Part shown: positions 6,674-11,023 of the stretch, piece by piece
Layout of the letters: each line of letters begins with the position of its first letter
How positions within the stretch are numbered: the stretch's first letter is position 1
NCBI GenBank assembly: GCA_030618975.1
Contig: JAUXCH010000084.1
Span: forward strand, 1-11,023
Length of the DNA: 11,023 nt
DNA from: Planctomycetia bacterium
GTDB taxonomy: Bacteria > Planctomycetota > PLA2 > JAEUHO01
Direction: 5' to 3'
Translations under genes and position numbers: made by a program
The notes under the pieces: model-generated
What the model was told of the DNA's origin: nothing
Seen by the model: only the letters and a program-made list of their open reading frames with translations
Database searches by the model: none

Positions 6674-8223
6674 TGCGATCCAACGGCAAGGTCGAGATTC
6701 TCGTAGAGGGCTGTTCTTTTCGCGGCACCAACGGGATTGCCTGGGGCCCTGACAACATGATCTACCAGGGCAGCGTCTGGTCGGATGCGGCCTTCATCGT
6801 CGATCCCGAATCCGGCGAGATCCAGAAGATCAACGGATCTCATGGTTCAGACGATATCGCCTTTCATCCCGATGGCCGGTTGTACTTGAACTACATCGTC
6901 AAGGGCGAGGTTGGACGCCGTTTGGCAAGCGGAGAGATGGGCATCGCAGGCAAGGTCAAGCCGGGCAATGACGGCATCGCCGTCTCGAAGGAGGGCCGAG
7001 TGTTTGTCAGCGGGCTCTTCGTCGACTCACATCTATGGGAAGTCGATCCGGACGGGAAGCGCGAGCCGCGCATGATCTGCGACCAGGGCAAGAGAATGTC
7101 CAATGCCATGGCCTTTGGACCCGACGGAAAGCTATACGGGTCTAGTTGGGTGACCGGCGAGGTGATCCGCATCGACACCGAAACCGGTACGACAGAGGCG
7201 GTGGCGAGCAAGGTCGGTATCCCATCCGCTGTGAAGTTCAATAGCAGGGGCGAACTGCATGTGATGAACACCAAGGAGGGCACCATCTCCAAAGTGGACA
7301 TGGAGACCGGCACCCTCGAGCTGGTAGCGCAACTGCCCTACCCGGCGACTGACAACTTCTGCTTCTCGCCCGACGACCGGCTTTTCGCCTCGAGTTCCGG
7401 TGATGGCTACCTGTGGGAGGTCACTGGAAAGAACACACAACGCGTGGTGGTTCAAGGCGGGCTCGGCCTTCCCGGAGGCGTTGCGCTTGTCGAGGCGCAA
7501 GGGAGAACCAACCTGATGGTGGTCGACCTCTTCGCCATTCGCAAGTTCGACCCCAACAGCGGAAAGGCCATCAGCGCGGTGAGAGACGTAACGATGGCCA
7601 CTGATGTGGGCTGGATGCTGACCGTCAGCAACCACGGTAAGCAGTTGGTCGCCTCGAGTTGGTCCGGGAACTTCATCAAGATATGGGATCCTGAGAAGGA
7701 CGCAATGGTGGTCAACTTCGACAAGTTCAAGGCGCCGACCAATGCGATCTCTCTGGGTGATGACATTGTGTTCTGCGACCTCGCGGGCTCGGTCACCCGC
7801 TTCTCTCCCCAGGCTCCGGACAAGCCCACCACCATCGCCAAGAACCTGAAGCAGCCGTTCGGGCTGGCGTACGCCGATGGCGACCTCTACGTGAGCGAGG
7901 ACTTGGGTGGCAGAGTCCTTCAAGTCCTCGAGGATGGCGAGATCATCGCTCCCCGTGTCATCAAGCATGGACTCAACGCGCCCCAAGGGCTGACGATCGC
8001 GAACGGTCAGTTGTATGTCGTAGAAGCCGGAGCCGGCAAGTTGCTGGCCATCGACTTGTCTAGCGGAAGGTCGCACGTAGTAGCAGACGGGATGGAGTTT
8101 GCTACCGGGCCCATTGCGTTTGACAAGCCGCTGTCCTGGGCGCGCGCCTCGATAGCCGTCTCCGACAAGACCGCGTACATTGCCGGCACGAGTACGGGGC
8201 GCATCTACAAGGTGACCTACTGA
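6670..8223 (+). CDS. NHL/SMP-30/Vgb-like beta-propeller protein, probably meant to be a lipoprotein
   Basis: From the ATG at 6670 this encodes 517 residues. The sequence is built of 40-50-residue repeats with recurring pieces such as NGIAWGPDNMIY, DDIAFHPDGRLYLN, NAMAFGPDGKLYGSSWVTGEVIRID, SAVKFNSRGELHV, FGLAYADGDLYVSEDLGGRVL and QGLTIANGQLYVVEAGAGKLLAID. These are the blades of NHL, SMP-30/gluconolactonase or virginiamycin-B-lyase-type propellers. There are about ten to twelve blades, so the protein may hold two six-bladed propellers. The start at 6670 has AGAGGA about 6 nt upstream. The same frame reaches back through a lipobox (see 6581-6673), so the native protein may be about 547 residues and membrane-anchored outside the cytoplasm. 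It sits between barrel-fold genes. No catalytic residues can be assigned; hydrolase, lyase or pure binding roles are all possible. Confidence 0.8.
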   Translation: MMRSNGKVEILVEGCSFRGTNGIAWGPDNMIYQGSVWSDAAFIVDPESGEIQKINGSHGSDDIAFHPDGRLYLNYIVKGEVGRRLASGEMGIAGKVKPGNDGIAVSKEGRVFVSGLFVDSHLWEVDPDGKREPRMICDQGKRMSNAMAFGPDGKLYGSSWVTGEVIRIDTETGTTEAVASKVGIPSAVKFNSRGELHVMNTKEGTISKVDMETGTLELVAQLPYPATDNFCFSPDDRLFASSSGDGYLWEVTGKNTQRVVVQGGLGLPGGVALVEAQGRTNLMVVDLFAIRKFDPNSGKAISAVRDVTMATDVGWMLTVSNHGKQLVASSWSGNFIKIWDPEKDAMVVNFDKFKAPTNAISLGDDIVFCDLAGSVTRFSPQAPDKPTTIAKNLKQPFGLAYADGDLYVSEDLGGRVLQVLEDGEIIAPRVIKHGLNAPQGLTIANGQLYVVEAGAGKLLAIDLSSGRSHVVADGMEFATGPIAFDKPLSWARASIAVSDKTAYIAGTSTGRIYKVTY

Positions 8224-8282
8224 CCTCCTAGCGTGATGCAGGCTCGCGATCCTCGGACCCAAGCAATGCAGGAGCAACCGCA

Positions 8283-9188
8283 ATGACGTACCCGACCACG
8301 ACATACGTTGGAACCACCGGCCAGATCTCACTCTACTACCTGATCTCCGGGCGGAACGAGCTTCCGCGCGAGTTGGCCTTGGATTACTGGACCACCCCCC
8401 ATGCAAACCTGGTGGCCCGCACTGGAGGAACCCACCAGTACAGAACGCACATGCTCGACATCGAGCGCATCGGGTGCTGGCCTCAGCCGGAGAACGTGCA
8501 GACCCGCTTCCCGGAGGGCTGGAGGCCGGACGGCATCGTGGAGGCGACGTTCCTGGATCCGTCGGCTCTTGCGCCGACGCCGGTGATGGACTCCGTTCTG
8601 AAGGACGAACAGAACTTCCTGAGGCGCGGCCTCGCATACATGACTCAGCCAAACGGCTCGCTCTGGCACCGCGATGAGTTGCCGTCTGCCACTGCGGACC
8701 TCGAGCGGCCGGAAACGCGCGTCATTGCACTGCTCCGGCGTCGAGACGACGTGACCCCGGACGATTTCGCTGAATTCGTCGAGCAGGACCTCGTCGCCGC
8801 GATCACCGGTAGCGACGACATCGTGGAGGCAAAGACCGCGATGTTCGCCCCCTACGACGAGAGCGTCTGGCCGTCCGTCGGCGTATCGCACGACCATCCG
8901 GCCAAGCAGCAGTACCACGGGGCCGTGGTGCTGGCCGGCGTCAACCGGATCGCGGTTGAGCAGATGTTCCGCTCAGACGCGTTCCGGGCCTCGCTCGAGG
9001 GCCAGGGCAAGATGTTCGAGTGCCTCCACAGCATCGAGGTGAAGAACACCGTCTTCATGGTCGAAGAGGGCGAGCTCCAGCTACCTGCCCTGCGCGGGTT
9101 CGCGATCGCGCGGATCCTCAGCCGGATCGGGGCCACCAGCCAGGCCGAGGAACCCGTGCTGAGCCAGGTATTGACCGTACCCAAGTGA
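8283..9188 (+). CDS. Tandem EthD-domain protein (dimeric alpha/beta-barrel fold)
   Basis: A 301-residue protein without a signal peptide. The first EthD-like unit (about 12-115) reads ISLYYLISGRNELPRELALD, then YWTTPHANLVAR and RIGCWPQ, and ends with LKDEQNF. The Y-W-x-x-x-H segment is the usual EthD hallmark. The second unit (about 143-255) opens RVIALLRRRDDVTPDDFAEF and includes FRSDAFRASLEGQGKMF. EthD proteins are small barrel proteins found with cytochrome P450 ether degradation and in natural-product or catabolic clusters; most have no proven reaction. ATG 8283 has AGGAG about 8 nt before it and lies 59 bp after the propeller gene, so one transcript is likely. The next gene is a paralogue of the first unit. 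Unlike the DUF1330-like protein it appears cytoplasmic. Confidence 0.78.
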   Translation: MTYPTTTYVGTTGQISLYYLISGRNELPRELALDYWTTPHANLVARTGGTHQYRTHMLDIERIGCWPQPENVQTRFPEGWRPDGIVEATFLDPSALAPTPVMDSVLKDEQNFLRRGLAYMTQPNGSLWHRDELPSATADLERPETRVIALLRRRDDVTPDDFAEFVEQDLVAAITGSDDIVEAKTAMFAPYDESVWPSVGVSHDHPAKQQYHGAVVLAGVNRIAVEQMFRSDAFRASLEGQGKMFECLHSIEVKNTVFMVEEGELQLPALRGFAIARILSRIGATSQAEEPVLSQVLTVPK

Positions 9189-9333
9189 CGGATCGTCGCT
9201 GCCCGTTCGGCGGTCTCACGCGTAGTCGCCGAGCGATCACCGACAAACCGTAGTAGTTTCCTGACGCAACATCGCAATGCCTCGGAGTCAAATGACGAAG
9301 AACCAATGAGGAAGCACCCCTGGGGTAGCTTCG

Positions 9334-9620
9334 ATGACCTACTTCACCTTCTATCACGAGCAGCATTCTCGGGATTTGTGTAACGAATTCTGGCGCGACC
9401 CGCACGCGATGGTCGCCGCCCGAGGCCGCGGCGCGAATCTCTATCGGCAGCATCACTTCGACGCGAACCGGGTCGACGTTTGGCCTCGAATCGATGGGGT
9501 GGATCACGAGATGCCGACGGACTGGATGCCGAACGGCTACGATGAGCTCGTGATGGACGATCTCACGCTCATGACCCCTGAAGACGCGGGGATGTTCATG
9601 GGAGATGAACAGAATTTCGC
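9334..9620 (+). pseudogene. EthD-like gene cut by an insertion sequence (5' fragment)
   Basis: About 95 codons of a second EthD-like protein remain. MTYFTFYHEQHSRDLCNEFW is followed by RDPHAMVAARGRG, NRVDVWPRIDG, DWMPNGYDEL and finally GDEQNF. It lines up with the first unit of the preceding gene (YW..PHANLVAR, ERIGCWP, GWRPDGIVE, KDEQNF), so the two are paralogues. Similarity stops at GDEQNF (9601-9618), and from about 9620 the sequence belongs to the transposase-bearing element. The frame stays open to 9828 but reads antisense to the transposase, so a protein with a meaningless tail of about 70 residues could be made. The ribosome binding site is weak (GGGGTAG about 7 nt upstream). The lost 3' part presumably lies beyond the element, outside the window. 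Confidence 0.72.
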
Positions 9621-9624
9621 CTCC

Positions 9625-10875
9625 TCAGCAGAATCTGTGGGTGAGTTCCGGCTCGGGAAGATCGCCCAGCGTGTGATAGAGGGCTACAGAGGCCTTTCTG
9701 AAGCCGCGGAAGCCGTACGATCTTCTGGTGGTCACTTTCGCCTTGCCGTTCATGCCCTCTACTGCAGCGGAGGAGAGGCTGCCCTTGGCGCGGAACCAGT
9801 TCAGAATGAGCTCGCGATGGTTGCGTAGCATCTTCGCCACCTTCTTCATCGGCTCGAGTTGCGAGCGCATGGTTCTCGTGCACCATCGGTCCATGAACTT
9901 GCCCGCCCAGGCGGGCGAGACGTAGTCCCAGAACCCCTGGAAGTCTCCCGTGAGCAGGTGGGCACGGACACACTTCAGGTTGTACTGCAGCAACTCGGCC
10001 AGCTTCATCTCCTGCTTCTTGGTGCGGTTCTTGCGCTTGAGCAGACACCACCGGCTGTTCTTGAGCAGCGGTTCGTAGCCGTCCTTCTTCATCTGCCGTG
10101 CTTCGTCTGCACGGATCTTGTCGATGGCCTTGTTCATGTGGGCCACGATGTGGAAGCGATCGAGCACGTGGACTGCGTGAGAGACCCGCCTCCCGATCAC
10201 CTTCATGTACGGTTTCCACATGTCGCTGCACACGAAGCGAAGCTGCATCCTGCGCTCGTGGCCGAACCAACGGAAGAAGCTCAGCAGCGTCTTGACCCGG
10301 CGGTGCTCCCCCATCCACAGCAGCCGCCGACAACCCTCGTCAATCTGGTAGACGAGTGTCACGTAGCGATGGCCGCGACGAAGGGAGATCTCGTCGACGC
10401 CGATGGACTTCACGTTCGTCAGGTCCCGGTGGGCCAAACCCCACTCCACGGCCATCTCCACGGCCCGAAACACCGAATCCCAACTCGTGCGGAACGCTCG
10501 TGCCACATCCGTCCACGTCATCCGCTTGGCCCAGGTGGCCAGGAACCAGGCGTAGGTCGTGGTGAGGTGGTTCTTCCCCGTGGCCCAGGGCACCTCCTCG
10601 ACCTTGACGCCGCACCGTGGACAGTCCAGGCGCCGCTTGGCGTAGACGAGGAACACCAGGATGCCCCAGAGCGGGACGAAGTCGAAGCGACGGACGTCGA
10701 GCATGTCGTAGCCGGGTGCCGGCTGACCGCAGCCGGAGCACACCGCGCGGCTGTTCGCTCGAGGCCTGATCGCCACCTCGATGACACGGCCCTTCTCCGT
10801 GTCCACGAACTTCGCCTCTCCGTAGACAAATCGGCGGTACCTCTGGATCTGATTCAGGATAGTCTTGACCTGCAC
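9625..10875 (-). CDS. ISL3-family DDE transposase, apparently intact
   Basis: A 416-residue transposase of normal length for ISL3 elements. Residues 46-49 (CSGC) and 85-88 (CPRC) form the N-terminal zinc finger. A helix-turn-helix-like part follows (about 103-145, NHLTTTYAWFLATWAKR and DVARAFRTSWDSVFRAV). The catalytic acidic triad is in place: Asp161 in SIGVDEIS, Asp218 in CSDMWKPY and Glu373 in AVEGMNGKAK. DRFHIVAHMNKAID at 239-252 is another family signature. The protein ends LPEPELTHRFC, as ISL3 transposases often do. The start is GTG (10873-10875) with GGGAGA about 8 nt before it. Nothing suggests decay, so it may still be active. Confidence 0.95.
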   Translation of the reverse strand: MQVKTILNQIQRYRRFVYGEAKFVDTEKGRVIEVAIRPRANSRAVCSGCGQPAPGYDMLDVRRFDFVPLWGILVFLVYAKRRLDCPRCGVKVEEVPWATGKNHLTTTYAWFLATWAKRMTWTDVARAFRTSWDSVFRAVEMAVEWGLAHRDLTNVKSIGVDEISLRRGHRYVTLVYQIDEGCRRLLWMGEHRRVKTLLSFFRWFGHERRMQLRFVCSDMWKPYMKVIGRRVSHAVHVLDRFHIVAHMNKAIDKIRADEARQMKKDGYEPLLKNSRWCLLKRKNRTKKQEMKLAELLQYNLKCVRAHLLTGDFQGFWDYVSPAWAGKFMDRWCTRTMRSQLEPMKKVAKMLRNHRELILNWFRAKGSLSSAAVEGMNGKAKVTTRRSYGFRGFRKASVALYHTLGDLPEPELTHRFC

Positions 10876-10966
10876 CCTGCGTTCTCCCGGTTGCTGGTGT
10901 TGCGTTGACGCACAGCATCGGGGTTGGGGCCGACGGTCCCGCGCAGGGTGTCTTCGTGGGTGGCTC

Positions 10967-11017
10967 GCCCCGGTGGGGGCTGTCGGCGACCGTTCAGGTC
11001 GCGGGGCGTAGCCCCGC
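10967..11017. repeat. Three adjacent GC-rich hairpins upstream of the transposase
   Basis: In 51 bp there are three short perfect inverted repeats: GCCCC-ggtg-GGGGC (10967-10980), GCGACC-gttca-GGTCGC (10986-11002) and GCGGGGC-gta-GCCCCGC (11001-11017). The last two share two bases and could not both form fully at once. They lie 92-142 bp upstream of the transposase start, where they could stop read-through transcription into the element. No T-run follows on either strand within the window, so simple terminator function is not proven. Confidence 0.5.
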
Positions 11018-11023
11018 CAAGAG

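Larger units (their letters stand above)
9619..11023 (-). mobile_element. ISL3-family insertion sequence, right end not seen
   Basis: The element carries one intact minus-strand transposase. Its left end is placed at about 9619-9625, where the EthD-like gene stops matching its paralogue and just before the transposase stop; in ISL3 elements the terminal repeat commonly abuts or overlaps the transposase end. The inward-reading left end holds AGAATCTGTGGGTGAG. I looked for a matching inverted copy between 10876 and 11023 and found none, so the other end probably lies past the window edge. The target duplication therefore cannot be checked. Confidence 0.65.

Noticed and set aside
7132..8652. Minus-strand open frame of 506 codons
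   Set aside because: It is antisense to the propeller and EthD genes, both recognisable families. No family motif appears in it.
9859..10908. Plus-strand open frame of 349 codons
   Set aside because: It is antisense to the intact ISL3 transposase with its full catalytic triad.
10986..11017. tRNA-like T-arm (GACCGTTCAGGTC)
   Set aside because: The loop has five bases, not seven, and no acceptor, D or anticodon arms can be fitted around it.

Overview
The window comes from a high-GC Gram-negative-type bacterium. Outer-envelope lipid genes (an LpxL/HtrB-type acyltransferase and a ClsA-type cardiolipin synthase) and a probable lipoprotein signal point that way. A decayed ECF sigma factor with a C-terminal tail resembles those I associate with Planctomycetota-like genomes. 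I see no rRNA or tRNA, so the phylum stays a guess.

Left part (1 to about 5.2 kb, very GC-rich, compact). On the minus strand, an SDR reductase of the FabL/FabG type, an acyl carrier protein fused to a C-terminal zinc ribbon, and the start of a beta-ketoacyl-ACP synthase (cut by the window edge) form an apparent acyl-chain-building operon. Divergent from it, 47 bp away, is the LpxL-like acyltransferase. Convergent to that lies a minus-strand pair, cardiolipin synthase followed by a hemerythrin-like protein. Next comes a broken ECF sigma factor gene (4901 to about 5212): its middle is gone and its two ends lie in different frames.

Middle part (about 5.2 to 9.6 kb, visibly lower GC, all plus strand). 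This looks like an accessory cassette: a secreted protein with two DUF1330-like domains, a 517-residue NHL/SMP-30/Vgb-like beta-propeller, a tandem EthD-domain protein, and a second EthD-like gene. A strong ribosome binding site before the propeller opens a 30-codon frame. The following lipobox (LAAC) lies one frame away, so the propeller probably was, or is, a lipoprotein with a frameshifted signal peptide. DUF1330 and EthD both belong to the dimeric alpha/beta-barrel fold, so three such genes surround one propeller. The substrate and pathway are unknown to me. The region ahead of the cassette (5216-5647) holds a 16-bp tandem repeat and two inverted repeats.

Right part (about 9.62 kb to the end). 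An intact ISL3-family transposase on the minus strand has cut the second EthD gene after about 95 codons. The left end of the insertion lies just beyond the transposase stop. I cannot find the matching right-end repeat, so that end probably lies outside the window. Three GC-rich hairpins sit in a row upstream of the transposase.
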